Assembly: GCA_000434475.1 (NCBI GenBank)
Contig: FR879610.1
Location: 51,593-91,312 of the forward strand
Length of the DNA: 39,720 nucleotides
Direction of reading: 5' to 3'
Source of the DNA: Dialister sp. CAG:486
GTDB lineage: Bacteria > Bacillota > Negativicutes > Veillonellales > Dialisteraceae
The position numbers and the translations under genes were made by a program. The notes below the pieces were generated by a model, which saw nothing but the letters and a program-made list of their open reading frames with translations, was not told the DNA's origin and ran no database searches. This document shows, piece by piece, positions 1-9,562 of the stretch (position 1 is the first letter of the stretch; each line of letters opens with the position of its first letter).

Positions 1-180
1 GGTGACCCCCTCTTTTTTTCCGACTTCAAGACCCCTGATGTCAGCCCCACCGTCGACAGCCTGCTCACCATGGTCATGGAAGGAAATCTGGTCAAAGTCA
101 TTGCCTGGTATGATAACGAATGGGGCTACTCCATGAGAATCATCGACCTCGTTAAATTCGTCGCATCGAAAGGACTGTAA
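1..180 (+). CDS. gap: Glyceraldehyde-3-phosphate dehydrogenase, C-terminal end (partial)
   Basis: The window opens inside this gene; the reading frame begins at base 1 and stops with TAA at 178-180, giving the last 59 residues. The translation contains the family motif WYDNEWGYS, which lies near the C-terminus of phosphorylating GAPDH, and [11 protein letters not shown], part of the catalytic domain. The enzyme oxidises glyceraldehyde-3-phosphate to 1,3-bisphosphoglycerate in cytosolic glycolysis. pgk, for the next step, starts 3 bases after the stop, as in the usual gap-pgk-tpiA operon. The 5' part lies outside the window, so active-site residues cannot be checked. Confidence 0.95.
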   Translation, partial: GDPLFFSDFKTPDVSPTVDSLLTMVMEGNLVKVIAWYDNEWGYSMRIIDLVKFVASKGL

Positions 181-182
181 GA

Positions 183-1298
183 ATGAATAAGCAGACCATT
201 TATGATTTGAAACCGGAAGGCAAGACCGTCTATATCCGCGTGGACTACAATGTGCCGCATGACAAGAAAGGTCATATCACCGATGACCGCCGCATCGTGG
301 CGACCCTGCCGACGCTGCGCTGGCTTCTTGACCATGGCGCTGCCCTCGTCATTGCGAGCCATATGGGCCGTCCGAAGGGCGAAGTGAAGCCGGACCTGTC
401 TCTTGCGCCGGTCGCTAAGCGCCTTTCCGAACTGCTGCACATGGATGTGAAATTCGCCTCTGACTGCATCGGCGAAGAAGCAAAGGAGAAAAAGGAAGCG
501 CTTGTACCGGGCGAAGTCCTTCTCCTTGAAAATCTTCGTTTTCATAAAGAAGAAGAAAAGAATGATCCGGCCTTTGCAAAAGCCCTGGTCGAAGGCTGCG
601 ACCTGGCGGTCAATGACGCATTCGGTGTATCGCACAGAAGCCATGCATCCATTGCCGGTGTCGGCAAACTGATGCCGATGGTATCCGGACTGCTTCTCAA
701 GAAGGAGATCGATTTCCTTGATGGCGTTATCGAAAAGCCGGAGCGTCCGTTCGCTGCCATCATCGGCGGCGCGAAGATCAGCGACAAGATCCAGGTCATC
801 GCGAATCTGATGGAAAAAGCCGATGTCATCCTGATCGGCGGCGGCATGGCGAATACCTTCGTCGCAGCGGAAGGCTACGACATGGGCAAATCCCTGCAGG
901 ACAAGGATCGTTTCGATCTCGCCAGAAACCTCATGAAGAAGGCCCATGATATGGGCAGCGAGATCATGCTGCCGGTCGACTTCATGGCAGGCGATGCCTT
1001 CGCGGAAGATGCGAATACCAAGGTCCTCTCCAAAGAAGAATTTCAGGACCCATGGATGGCGCTCGATATCGGGCCGAAGACCATCGAGCTCTATGTGGAA
1101 ACTTTGAAAAAGATGAAGACTGTCGTATGGAATGGGCCGATGGGCGTCTTTGAAATGAAACCATTCTCGAAAGGCACCTTCACCATCGCAAGAGCGATGG
1201 CTGATCTCGATGCGACCACCGTCATCGGCGGCGGGGGATCAGCCTCTGTCGTCGATGAGCTTGGGCTCGGAGACAAATTCTCCCACGGTCGTCGATGA
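183..1298 (+). CDS. pgk: Phosphoglycerate kinase, C-terminally truncated by a frameshift
   Basis: Phosphoglycerate kinase transfers a phosphate from 1,3-bisphosphoglycerate to ADP. The N-terminal domain is intact (VDYNVP near residue 20, SHMGRPKG near 60, GGAKISDKI near 200) and the nucleotide domain is normal up to [22 protein letters not shown] perfect 40 bp tandem duplication (1248-1287 repeated at 1288-1327) then shifts the frame by one, and translation ends after GRR. Removing one copy restores a 395-residue protein of normal length ending in [19 protein letters not shown] up to the TGA at 1408-1410. The lost part includes the GGGAS segment near the nucleotide phosphates. Since pgk is normally essential, an assembly error or a mixed population is as likely as true loss. 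The start is ATG 183, with AAAGGA ahead of it in the end of gap. Confidence 0.93.
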   Translation: MNKQTIYDLKPEGKTVYIRVDYNVPHDKKGHITDDRRIVATLPTLRWLLDHGAALVIASHMGRPKGEVKPDLSLAPVAKRLSELLHMDVKFASDCIGEEAKEKKEALVPGEVLLLENLRFHKEEEKNDPAFAKALVEGCDLAVNDAFGVSHRSHASIAGVGKLMPMVSGLLLKKEIDFLDGVIEKPERPFAAIIGGAKISDKIQVIANLMEKADVILIGGGMANTFVAAEGYDMGKSLQDKDRFDLARNLMKKAHDMGSEIMLPVDFMAGDAFAEDANTKVLSKEEFQDPWMALDIGPKTIELYVETLKKMKTVVWNGPMGVFEMKPFSKGTFTIARAMADLDATTVIGGGGSASVVDELGLGDKFSHGRR

Positions 1299-1327
1299 GC
1301 TTGGGCTCGGAGACAAATTCTCCCACG
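1248..1327. repeat. Perfect 40 bp tandem duplication inside pgk
   Basis: Bases 1248-1287 and 1288-1327 are identical. The unit starts GTCGTCGATGAGC and ends TTCTCCCACG. Flanking bases do not allow the boundaries to slide, so the unit is exactly 40 bp, which is not a multiple of three. It disrupts a well conserved gene with no other damage nearby. Confidence 0.98.
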
Positions 1328-1410
1328 TCTCTACCGGTGGCGGCGCTTCACTGGAAATGCTCGAGGGCATGGTCCTTCCGGGCGTATCTATCCTGGCGGA
1401 TAAGGAGTGA
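1328..1410 (+). other. pgk: Out-of-frame remainder of pgk
   Basis: This stretch encodes the conserved C-terminus of phosphoglycerate kinase ([16 protein letters not shown] onwards) but lies one base out of frame with the main pgk reading frame because of the duplication just upstream. It would be translated in frame only if one duplicate copy were absent. The ribosome binding site AAGGAG (1402-1407) of tpiA overlaps its end. Confidence 0.9.
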
Positions 1411-1415
1411 TCCCC

Positions 1416-2168
1416 GTGAGACAGATCCTTATCGCAGGAAACTGGAAAATGAACTGCACGGTCGAAGAGGCGGAGGCCTTCTTCAAGCATTTCAAACTGC
1501 AGAAGAAAGAGGGCGTGGAAATGCTCATCTGCCCGCCGTTCACTGACCTGCCGCTGACGAATTTTTTCCTCGCCCGCACCTCGGTCCGTTGGGGCGCGCA
1601 GAATGTGTATCCGGAAGAGAAGGGCGCATTCACCGGAGAGATATCTCCGGCCATGCTGAAAGGCCTCGGCTGCAGCTATGTCATCTGCGGTCATTCGGAA
1701 CGCCGTGAGATCCTGGGTGAGAGCGATGAATTCATCGCTCGCAAGGTGAAGGCCGTCAAGGAACATGGCATGACACCGATCCTTTGCGTCGGCGAAACAG
1801 CAGAAGAGAGAAAGAATGGTCAGACCGAGGAGCGCATCGCTTCGGAGATCCGCAGTGCACTTTGGGACATCGATAAGAAGGATGTGGGCTCTTTTGTCAT
1901 CGCCTATGAGCCCATCTGGGCTATCGGCAGCGGAGTGGCTGCGACGGCCGAAGATGCGGAAGCGGTCTGTGCTTTCATCCGTGAGACGGTGAAGGACATC
2001 GCGGGCAAGAAAGCCGCCTCCGATATCCGCATCCTCTACGGTGGTTCCGTCAAGAGTGAAAATATCGCTGATTTCCTCAAAGAAAAAGACATCGACGGAG
2101 CTCTCATTGGCGGCGCAAGCCTCAAACCCGAGGATTTCCTCAGTATTTATGAAAAGGCTGGAAAATAA
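1416..2168 (+). CDS. tpiA: Triosephosphate isomerase
   Basis: This 250-residue protein interconverts dihydroxyacetone phosphate and glyceraldehyde-3-phosphate. The sequence shows the catalytic lysine in AGNWKMN near residue 10, the electrophilic histidine in CGHSERR, the catalytic glutamate in AYEPIWAIGSG, the mobile loop, and the phosphate-binding YGGSV and GGASL. I chose GTG 1416 because AAGGAG (1402-1407) lies 8 bases ahead and the product then begins MRQILIAGNWKMN like the family. An in-frame GTG at 1407 overlaps that ribosome site. It is translationally close to pgk; its own signals are unaffected by the pgk frameshift. Confidence 0.96.
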   Translation: MRQILIAGNWKMNCTVEEAEAFFKHFKLQKKEGVEMLICPPFTDLPLTNFFLARTSVRWGAQNVYPEEKGAFTGEISPAMLKGLGCSYVICGHSERREILGESDEFIARKVKAVKEHGMTPILCVGETAEERKNGQTEERIASEIRSALWDIDKKDVGSFVIAYEPIWAIGSGVAATAEDAEAVCAFIRETVKDIAGKKAASDIRILYGGSVKSENIADFLKEKDIDGALIGGASLKPEDFLSIYEKAGK

Positions 2169-3581
<1,413 letters not shown>

Positions 3582-3598
3582 TAAAAGCTGAGTAAGAA

Positions 3599-3628
3599 GG
3601 GCCATGACACCTTGTCATGGTCCTTTTT
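3599..3628 (+). terminator. Intrinsic terminator after eno
   Basis: CCATGACA (3602-3609) pairs perfectly with TGTCATGG (3613-3620) around a 3-base loop; flanking G-T and G-C pairs lengthen the stem, and five T follow at 3624-3628. It closes the glycolytic operon. Confidence 0.85.
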
Positions 3629-3809
3629 GTTTGTCGCTTAGAGGCTACAGGCCCTCATGGATCCACGTGGGCAGCAAAAAACAAAGTGCTGATAGACTTT
3701 TGCGCTCTTAGCATCCGGCGCAAGTCATGACGGAACGGGAAGCATGCCATCTGCACTGTTTCAGAAAACCGGTATTTCCCATTTCAAAGCACGGATCCCT
3801 GTTTTTTCC
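3629..3809. other. Intergenic stretch between eno and the glmU promoter
   Basis: About 180 bases follow the eno terminator before the glmU promoter. I find no credible coding frame, repeat or RNA fold in it, only a short CCACGTGG palindrome near 3664. Confidence 0.5.
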
Positions 3810-3838
3810 TTGCGATACCCCCTTTATTTTGCTACAAT
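3810..3838 (+). promoter_or_regulatory. Sigma-70 type promoter for glmU
   Basis: TTGCGA at 3810-3815 and TACAAT at 3833-3838 are separated by exactly 17 bases. Transcription would start near 3845, giving a leader of about 100 bases before glmU. Confidence 0.7.
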
Positions 3839-3946
3839 AAAACTTACAGGTTTTAGACAAACAGCCTGCTATATATCTGAAAACTGGGGAACGGAATAGC
3901 CGCTCCCGTCGCTTGATATGAAATGGGATTTCTATAGGAGGAAACT

Positions 3947-5326
3947 ATGGCAGAACTTACCGCCGTTATTTTAGCTGCCGGACAGGGCACACGCATGAAG
4001 TCTGAATTTCCGAAAGTGCTGCACCGTGTATGTGGGGTGCCGATGGTCGAGCAGGTTATCCGCCTCGTGCGGGAAGCGGGCTCGGATCATCAGGTCGTGA
4101 TCACCGGCTTCAAGGAACATCTGGTGAGAGAGTATCTTGGAAATCACGAGGTATCCTTTGTCCATCAGGAACAGCAGCTTGGGACGGGCCACGCTGTCAT
4201 GCAGGCGGTGCCGGAATTTGAAAAAGACAGAGACAGCTACGTGCTGGTCATCTGCGGGGATACGCCGCTGCTTCGCGCGGAGACGATCGCGCATCTGGCG
4301 AAGACCTGCAGGGAAGAGGGAGCGGCTGCTTCGGTGCTGACCGCGATCCTTGATAATCCTTTCGGTTATGGCCGTGTACTCCGCGATGAAGCGGGACACA
4401 TGACATGCATTGTAGAACAGAAGGATGGCACACCGGAACAGCTCGCCGTCCATGAGATCAATACAGGCACGTATGTCTTTCAGGTGGGCGCCCTGCTCGA
4501 TGCACTCGAAAAAATCGACAATAAGAATGCACAGGGTGAGTACTACCTGACGGATGTTTTTGAAATTATGATTAAAGCGGGTCTTAAGGTCGTTCCGGTC
4601 GCAGCGGATGATGCCGATGAGACGATGGGGGTCAATTCCCGCATCCAGCTCGCAGCCGCTGACCGCATCCTGCGCCTTCGCAAAGCAGAAGAGCTTATGG
4701 CTTCCGGAGTCAGCATCATTGACCCGGAGCATACCTATATCGAGCAGGATGTCGAAGTCGGCTGTGATACCGTGCTGCTGCCGGGGACTATGCTTCAGGG
4801 GAAGACCGTCATCGGCAAGCACTGCGAGATCGGACCGGATACCCAGCTGACCGATGTACACTGCGGTGATTTCACGCATCTGAACCGCGTGTACGGTCAT
4901 GAATGCAGCATTGGCAGTTATGACGAGATCGGGCCTTTCGTCCATCTCCGCCCGAATACGGTACTGCATGATCATGTGAAGATCGGTAATTTCGTCGAAG
5001 TCAAGAATTCCAATGTGGGCGATGGCACGAAGCTGCCGCATCTCATCTACTGCGGCGATTCGGATCTGGGCAAGAATGTCAATTTCGGATGTGGTACAGT
5101 GACTGTCAATTTTGACGGGAAGGACAAGCATCGCTGCACCATTGATGATCACGCCTTCATCGGATGCAATACAAACCTGGTCGCTCCTGTCCATATCGGA
5201 GAGAGAGCCTTCACTGCCGCCGGCTCCACCATCACAAAGGATGTCCCGGCAAAAGCTCTTTCGATCGCGAGAGCGAAGCAGAGAAATATCGAAGGCTGGG
5301 TCGACGAGAATACGTATAAAGATTAA
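3947..5326 (+). CDS. glmU: Bifunctional GlcNAc-1-phosphate uridyltransferase / glucosamine-1-phosphate acetyltransferase
   Basis: This 459-residue protein makes UDP-GlcNAc for peptidoglycan and lipopolysaccharide. The N-terminal nucleotidyltransferase domain (about residues 1-230) begins with LAAGQGTRMKSEFPKVLH, the canonical nucleotide loop, followed by GTGHAVMQA, CGDTPLL and INTGTYVF. The C-terminal half (about 250-450) is a left-handed beta helix of hexapeptide repeats carrying the acetyl-CoA site, with EVKNSNVGDGTKLPHL and NFDGKDKHRT-like segments. Length matches the family. ATG 3947 follows a strong AGGAGG (3937-3942). It is transcribed from its own promoter, and prs downstream also has its own. 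Confidence 0.97.
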   Translation: MAELTAVILAAGQGTRMKSEFPKVLHRVCGVPMVEQVIRLVREAGSDHQVVITGFKEHLVREYLGNHEVSFVHQEQQLGTGHAVMQAVPEFEKDRDSYVLVICGDTPLLRAETIAHLAKTCREEGAAASVLTAILDNPFGYGRVLRDEAGHMTCIVEQKDGTPEQLAVHEINTGTYVFQVGALLDALEKIDNKNAQGEYYLTDVFEIMIKAGLKVVPVAADDADETMGVNSRIQLAAADRILRLRKAEELMASGVSIIDPEHTYIEQDVEVGCDTVLLPGTMLQGKTVIGKHCEIGPDTQLTDVHCGDFTHLNRVYGHECSIGSYDEIGPFVHLRPNTVLHDHVKIGNFVEVKNSNVGDGTKLPHLIYCGDSDLGKNVNFGCGTVTVNFDGKDKHRCTIDDHAFIGCNTNLVAPVHIGERAFTAAGSTITKDVPAKALSIARAKQRNIEGWVDENTYKD

Positions 5327-5513
5327 CGGATCCCGGGTTTTACCGGTTCTGCGGTCAAAGGGAAACTATATGACGCCCTCTAGGCGTTCGCTGCATCAAA
5401 TGGTTTGATATCTTTTCCAGCAAAACCTTGCGGCGTTTTCGATGTTTCGTCCTGCGATCCTGTGGAGTCTTTGGTCCCTGCACTGGCGATTTTCAGGCGA
5501 TCATAAAACTTTT
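5327..5513. other. Intergenic stretch between glmU and the prs promoter
   Basis: No gene seen. There are two short hairpins, ACGCC-GGCGT near 5373-5387 and ATCAAA-TTTGAT at 5395-5409. The second is followed by a TCTTTT run and could be a weak glmU terminator, but the stem is only six A/T-rich pairs. Confidence 0.4.
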
Positions 5514-5542
5514 TTGGCATTTTTGCAAAGGATTGGTATAAT
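5514..5542 (+). promoter_or_regulatory. Sigma-70 type promoter for prs
   Basis: TTGGCA at 5514-5519 and a perfect TATAAT at 5537-5542 are 17 bases apart. The start would be near 5549, giving a leader of about 100 bases. Confidence 0.85.
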
Positions 5543-5554
5543 ATAAAAGCAGTA

Positions 5555-5592
5555 TGCCTGCCGGGGCAAAAGGGAGTGACGCTCCGGCGGCA
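5555..5592 (+). promoter_or_regulatory. GC-rich hairpin in the prs leader
   Basis: TGCCTGCCGG (5555-5564) pairs with CCGGCGGCA (5584-5592) with one bulge and one wobble. A shorter inner stem, GAG/CTC, could stack inside. It begins about 6 bases after the predicted transcription start and has no T run, so it would act as a 5' stabiliser or folding leader rather than a terminator. Function unknown. Confidence 0.4.
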
Positions 5593-5646
5593 GAAAATAC
5601 ATTTTACAACTTTCAAAGAAATGAAAGGAAAGGGAGAGGCAGCAAA

Positions 5647-6609
5647 ATGGACATGGAAGACACTTCTAAATTGAAAATTTTTACAGGGAATTCTCACCCC
5701 GCACTGGCAAAGGAAATTTCCGACTACATCGGAGTTCCGCTTGGAAAAGCCATCTGCGGCAAATTCAACAATGGTGAAATTCAGGTGATGATCAATGAAA
5801 GTGTCCGCGGCAAAGACTGCTTCATCATTCAGCCGACCGGCGCACCGGTCAATGACAATCTGATGGAAATGCTCATCATGATTGACGCACTGAAGAGAGC
5901 ATCTGCCCGTCATATCACCTGTGTAGTACCTTACTATGGTTATGCACGTCAGGACCGCAAGACTCGCGGCCGTGAACCGATTTCCTCCAAGCTGGTCGCT
6001 GACCTGATGTCGGCAGCCGGTGCGACCCGTGTAGTGACCATGGATCTGCACGCAGGACAGATTCAGGGATTCTTCAATGTCCCTGTAGACCACCTCATGT
6101 CTGCATCTCTGCTCGCAGACTATGTAAAATCCAAGAACTTGGAAAACCTCACCATCGTTTCTCCGGATCTCGGCGGCGTTACCCGTGCAAGAGAGCTGGC
6201 TGACCGTGTCGGCGCTCCGATCGCCATTATTGAAAAACGTCGTCCGGAACCGGGCGTAGCCAAGGTCATGAACATTATCGGTGATGTGAAGGACAGAAAC
6301 TGCTTTGTCGTCGATGATATCGTAGATACCGCAGGCTCTCTCTGTGAAGGGGCCAAAGCCCTTGCAGAAGCCGGTGCAAGAGATGTCTATGCAGCTGTAT
6401 GCCATCCGGTACTGACCGATCCGGCTACGGAAAGAATCAGTAAATCCAATATCAAGGAACTCATCGTCACCAATTCTCTGCCGGTTGAAAAAGAAAAAGT
6501 GGAAGGCCTTGGCAGCAAGCTGACCCAGCTTTCCATTGCTCCGCTTCTTGGCGAAGCCATCCTCCGTATCTTCCACGACGCTTCCGTCAGCTCCCTCTTT
6601 GATAAATAA
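5647..6609 (+). CDS. prs: Ribose-phosphate pyrophosphokinase (PRPP synthetase)
   Basis: This 320-residue enzyme transfers pyrophosphate from ATP to ribose-5-phosphate, giving PRPP for nucleotide, histidine and tryptophan synthesis. Motifs seen are FNNGEIQV, the flexible-loop region YARQDRKTRGREPIS, VVTMDLHAGQIQGFF (metal site) and the PRPP loop VVDDIVDTAGSL near residue 220. The start is ATG 5647 (an ATG at 5653 is also possible), preceded by a purine-rich GGGAGAGG; the upstream extension to 5554 is leader sequence. Its TAA overlaps the pth ATG by one base, so the two are translationally coupled. Confidence 0.96.
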   Translation: MDMEDTSKLKIFTGNSHPALAKEISDYIGVPLGKAICGKFNNGEIQVMINESVRGKDCFIIQPTGAPVNDNLMEMLIMIDALKRASARHITCVVPYYGYARQDRKTRGREPISSKLVADLMSAAGATRVVTMDLHAGQIQGFFNVPVDHLMSASLLADYVKSKNLENLTIVSPDLGGVTRARELADRVGAPIAIIEKRRPEPGVAKVMNIIGDVKDRNCFVVDDIVDTAGSLCEGAKALAEAGARDVYAAVCHPVLTDPATERISKSNIKELIVTNSLPVEKEKVEGLGSKLTQLSIAPLLGEAILRIFHDASVSSLFDK

Positions 6610-7181
6610 TGAAGATCATTGCAGGCCTGGGAAATCCGGGAAAGGAATATGAGCATACGCGGCATAACATGGGCTTCGATGTGATCGACATTCTGGCGGA
6701 TCGCTGGAAGGTCGCCAGCTGGAAGAAGGACATGAAAGCCGACATTGCCACCGTCATCGTGGGCGGAGAGAAGGTTCTTCTTGTGAAGCCGCTGACGTAT
6801 ATGAACCTTTCCGGCGAAGCGGTCGGCGCGATCGCCAAGTACTACAAGGTGGATCTGGACGATATTTTCATCATCTGCGATGACCTTGACCTGCCGCCGG
6901 GAAAGACACGCATTCGTAAAAAGGGATCGGCAGGCGGGCATAATGGGATCAAGTCCCTCATCGCTTGTCTCGGGAGTGAGGCGTTTCATCGCTTCCGCAT
7001 CGGTGTAGGCCATCCAAAGGACGGACATACCGTCATCGAGCATGTCCTGCAGCGCCCTTACGGGGAAGATATCGAGCTTATCGAGGCGGCGAAGATTCAT
7101 ACTGCTGACTCCATCGAGGACGCACTGGCTCATGGCGTCGATCATGCCATGAATGCTTTCAATCCGAAAAAGAAGAAATAG
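6609..7181 (+). CDS. pth: Peptidyl-tRNA hydrolase
   Basis: This 190-residue enzyme recycles tRNA by cleaving the ester in peptidyl-tRNA released from stalled ribosomes. The family signature GLGNPGKEYEHTRHNMGFDVID carries the catalytic His near residue 19; CDDLDLPPGKTRIRKKGSAGGHNGIKSL includes the catalytic Asp and the tRNA-binding GGHNGI segment; FHRFRIGVGHP follows. The ATG overlaps the prs stop by one base. A strong terminator follows directly. Confidence 0.96.
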   Translation: MKIIAGLGNPGKEYEHTRHNMGFDVIDILADRWKVASWKKDMKADIATVIVGGEKVLLVKPLTYMNLSGEAVGAIAKYYKVDLDDIFIICDDLDLPPGKTRIRKKGSAGGHNGIKSLIACLGSEAFHRFRIGVGHPKDGHTVIEHVLQRPYGEDIELIEAAKIHTADSIEDALAHGVDHAMNAFNPKKKK

Positions 7182-7194
7182 GAATAGCGATTCA

Positions 7195-7223
7195 AAAGCA
7201 ACAGCCGTGGGCTGTTGCTTTTT
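7195..7223 (+). terminator. Intrinsic terminator after pth
   Basis: GCAACAGCC (7198-7206) pairs perfectly with GGCTGTTGC (7210-7218), with A residues before and five T after it (7219-7223). Confidence 0.9.
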
Positions 7224-7369
7224 CCGTGGGGACATGGGAAAATGTAGAAGTGGAGGTAGCCGGAGAGACGAAGAGACTGGATTTTAGACTTTCTTTTCTC
7301 TTCACCGCTTGCAAGGCATAGGACATTTCTCCCGCATGACGATCATCGGGGAAGCGGGGCGTGGTGCTT

Positions 7370-7534
7370 TAGGGAAACGCTGATTCAATCGCAGAATCAG
7401 ATTTCATATGGATTTTTATACATAGCGTCGTCGACATTCTCCTTAAATAGCTCGCTATTCGCGTCGAATGTTTCCTTGCTCCGTATAAAAAACCAAGAAT
7501 GAAATCTGATAACGATTTAATCAGTGTTTCCCTA
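7370..7534 (+). repeat. MITE-like hairpin repeat, copy 1
   Basis: About 161 bp between GGGAAACGCTGATT (7372 onwards) and AATCAGTGTTTCCC (to 7532), bordered by TA on both sides. The terminal inverted repeat is about 20 bp, and further arms (AGATTTCAT/ATGAAATCT and GGATTTTTATAC-like) pair inward to a central AATAGC-TC-GCTATT loop, so the whole element folds as one hairpin. It is the most divergent of four copies here. It sits between the pth terminator and the tmk promoter. No coding capacity. The 146 bases before it (7224-7369) hold nothing I recognise. Confidence 0.85.
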
Positions 7535-7569
7535 GTACCCGTTCACTCTGCGAAGTCCTGATCCTGGTC

Positions 7570-7578
7570 TGCTATCAT
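7570..7578 (+). promoter_or_regulatory. Candidate extended -10 promoter for tmk
   Basis: TGC-TATCAT forms an extended -10 element (TGn plus five of six consensus bases). No good -35 lies 17 bases upstream. The start would be near 7585, giving a very short leader. Confidence 0.4.
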
Positions 7579-7610
7579 CGAAAAATGATTCATATAAAAA
7601 GGACGCAACT

Positions 7611-8291
7611 ATGACACATGGCACATTGATTGTTCTGGAGGGTATTGACGGCAGTGGAAAGGCGACCCAGTCGGCCCTTTTGGAAAAGAAACTAAAAGAA
7701 GCTGGGAAGGATGTCATGCATATCTCCTTCCCTGATTATGCGAGCGACTCGTCGGCTTTGGTAAAGATGTACCTCAAAGGTGACTTTGGGGCGGATCCCG
7801 GCGATGTGAATCCCTATGCCGCTTCTCTTTTCTACGCGGTCGATCGTTTCGCCTCATATCGCATGAAGTGGAAGGATTTCTATGAGAAAGGCGGCATCAT
7901 TATTGCCGATCGCTACACCACAAGCAATATGGTACATCAGATGACAAAGTATGATGACGAGGAAGAGCGGACGCAGTTCCTCTCCTGGCTGGAAAAGACC
8001 GAGTACGAAGAGCTGGAGCTGCCGCGTCCGGATCTTGTCATCCTTTTAGATATTCCTCTTGGGATGTCTGAAGCGCTGGTAAAAGCCAGGGCTGCCGAGG
8101 GCGGTTCGATGGATATCCATGAGCAGCATTTGGACTACCTCAGGAAGTGTCATGATGCCTATCAGGCGCTGGTACGCTTTTACGGCTGGGAGCGTATCCC
8201 GTGTGCCAGAGAGGGTGTGCTTCGAAGTGTCACGGATATCGGGCGCGATGTGGATGCAGCGGTAGAAAAGGTCATGAAAAACAGGAAATAG
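7611..8291 (+). CDS. tmk: Thymidylate kinase (long form)
   Basis: This 226-residue P-loop kinase phosphorylates dTMP to dTDP. The P-loop is EGIDGSGKATQSALLEKKL near residues 9-27, where Ala replaces the usual Thr/Ser after the Lys, a pattern I recall from a clostridial branch of the family. FPDY follows the loop, DRYTTSN matches the DRY motif, and PDLVILLDIPLGMS is the strand before the lid. It is longer than the usual ~205-215 residues. ATG 7611 is preceded by AAAAGGA. It is monocistronic, ahead of a strong terminator. Confidence 0.9.
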   Translation: MTHGTLIVLEGIDGSGKATQSALLEKKLKEAGKDVMHISFPDYASDSSALVKMYLKGDFGADPGDVNPYAASLFYAVDRFASYRMKWKDFYEKGGIIIADRYTTSNMVHQMTKYDDEEERTQFLSWLEKTEYEELELPRPDLVILLDIPLGMSEALVKARAAEGGSMDIHEQHLDYLRKCHDAYQALVRFYGWERIPCAREGVLRSVTDIGRDVDAAVEKVMKNRK

Positions 8292-8306
8292 GAAATGGAA
8301 GATCGA

Positions 8307-8362
8307 CGGCTCAGGAAAGACAGATACTGTGATGCATCTGTCTTTCCCAGACCGCTTTTTTT
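8307..8362 (+). terminator. Intrinsic terminator after tmk
   Basis: GGAAAGACAGAT (8314-8325) pairs perfectly with ATCTGTCTTTCC (8336-8347). An outer CGG/CCG stem (8307-8309 with 8352-8354) extends it to a run of seven T at 8356-8362. Confidence 0.8.
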
Positions 8363-8416
8363 CAGGGAGTGAAAATGGATCACGATGGAATCGGCGTTTC
8401 CCAAACCTCCCGTTTA

Positions 8417-8425
8417 TGTTAAAAT
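8417..8425 (+). promoter_or_regulatory. Candidate extended -10 promoter for rbgA
   Basis: TGT-TAAAAT is a TGn extended -10 element. The -35 region 17 bases upstream is weak (TTTCCC at 8397-8402). Confidence 0.45.
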
Positions 8426-8438
8426 AGAACCGTTATCA

Positions 8439-8458
8439 GGATACCCCGTATGGTATCC
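8439..8458 (+). promoter_or_regulatory. Hairpin next to the rbgA ribosome binding site
   Basis: GGATACC (8439-8445) and GGTATCC (8452-8458) form a perfect 7 bp stem with a 6-base loop. It ends one base before the GGAGGT ribosome site (8460-8465), so a fold or a bound protein here could affect translation initiation. Confidence 0.45.
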
Positions 8459-8469
8459 GGGAGGTGCGT

Positions 8470-9321
8470 ATGCTAATTCAATGGTTTCCCGGTCATATGA
8501 CCAAGACGAAGCGGATGATCGAAAGTCACCTAAAGGCAGTGGATGTCGTAGCTGAACTCTTGGACGCCCGGATTCCGATGTCGAGTGCGAACCCCATGGT
8601 GGAAGAGCTGGTGCAGGGCAAGCCTCGGATCGTCATACTGAATAAAGCGGATCTGGCGGATCCGAAGGCGACGGATCGTTGGATCTCTTATTATCAGAAG
8701 AAAAATATACCTGTTGTCCCTATGAGCGTCGGGAACAGTAAAAATAAGAAAAAGCTGCTGGCTCTGATCCGGGAGACTGCAGAGCCGATGCTGGCGAAGT
8801 GGCGAAAACGCGGCATCAAGAGCCGCTCGGTGCGTCTCATGATCCTCGGTATTCCGAACGTGGGAAAATCTACGCTGATCAACTTTCTTGCCGGCACGGC
8901 AGCGACGCGTACGGCGAATACTCCGGGACATACCCGGGGTAAACAGTGGGTGCGTCTCTCTGAAGGACTTGATCTGCTGGATACACCGGGTGTACTCTGG
9001 CCGAAATTTGATGATCAGATCGCTGCGCTCAGGCTGGCGGCAACAGGTGCGATCGCAGGCGATGTATTCAATGCCGATGAGGTCGTCCCGGAGCTGCTTG
9101 CTTCTCTGGCAGAAACGGCACCCTGGGTTTTGCAGGAAAAGTACGATATCGAAGATGTCCATCAGGATCCGCAGCTGCTTTTGGAGGCGGCTGGAAGGAG
9201 AAGAGGCTGTCTTCTCCCCGGCGGAGCCATCGACTATGATCGCGCAGAAATGGTGGTCCTCCGTGATTTCCGAAGCGGGAAGCTAGGGAAGCTGACGCTG
9301 GATCCGCTTCCGGAAAAATAA
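8470..9321 (+). CDS. rbgA: Ribosome biogenesis GTPase RbgA/YlqF
   Basis: This 283-residue circularly permuted GTPase acts late in 50S subunit assembly. The N-terminus IQWFPGHMTKTKR is the family hallmark. The permuted motif order is seen directly: G4 NKADLADP (near residue 60), G5-like SVGNSKNKK, then G1 GIPNVGKST (near 127), G2 NTPGHTRGK and G3 DTPGVLWP. A C-terminal domain of about 100 residues follows. ATG 8470 follows GGAGGT at 8460-8465. The in-frame GTG at 8464 lies inside that ribosome site and is unlikely. rnhB follows after 241 bases, a pairing common in Firmicutes. Confidence 0.93.
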   Translation: MLIQWFPGHMTKTKRMIESHLKAVDVVAELLDARIPMSSANPMVEELVQGKPRIVILNKADLADPKATDRWISYYQKKNIPVVPMSVGNSKNKKKLLALIRETAEPMLAKWRKRGIKSRSVRLMILGIPNVGKSTLINFLAGTAATRTANTPGHTRGKQWVRLSEGLDLLDTPGVLWPKFDDQIAALRLAATGAIAGDVFNADEVVPELLASLAETAPWVLQEKYDIEDVHQDPQLLLEAAGRRRGCLLPGGAIDYDRAEMVVLRDFRSGKLGKLTLDPLPEK

Positions 9322-9562
9322 TGGAAGAAAGATGGCTCCGATGGTTCATCGGTCTCTATAAGATGCAAATGCTTCACCAGGATTTCTGCTTGGGGAAAAT
9401 GTGTTTTTATCGATAAAAAATTCCAAGGCGGCGTATTCTTATTCTGCGATGCACTTTCCCGCAGCATCTGAAGGATCTTCTTGACCTTATGAGAACCTGA
9501 AGCTGACCGCCTTATTTTGCTGTTTCTTTTCTCTAGCGCAGTACAAAATCATGTGAGGTACT

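Noticed and set aside
7620..7660. Walker A of thymidylate kinase with Ala after the Lys, suggesting inactivity
   Set aside because: The same GSGKATQ pattern is, to my knowledge, normal in a clostridial branch of the family, and the remaining motifs are intact.
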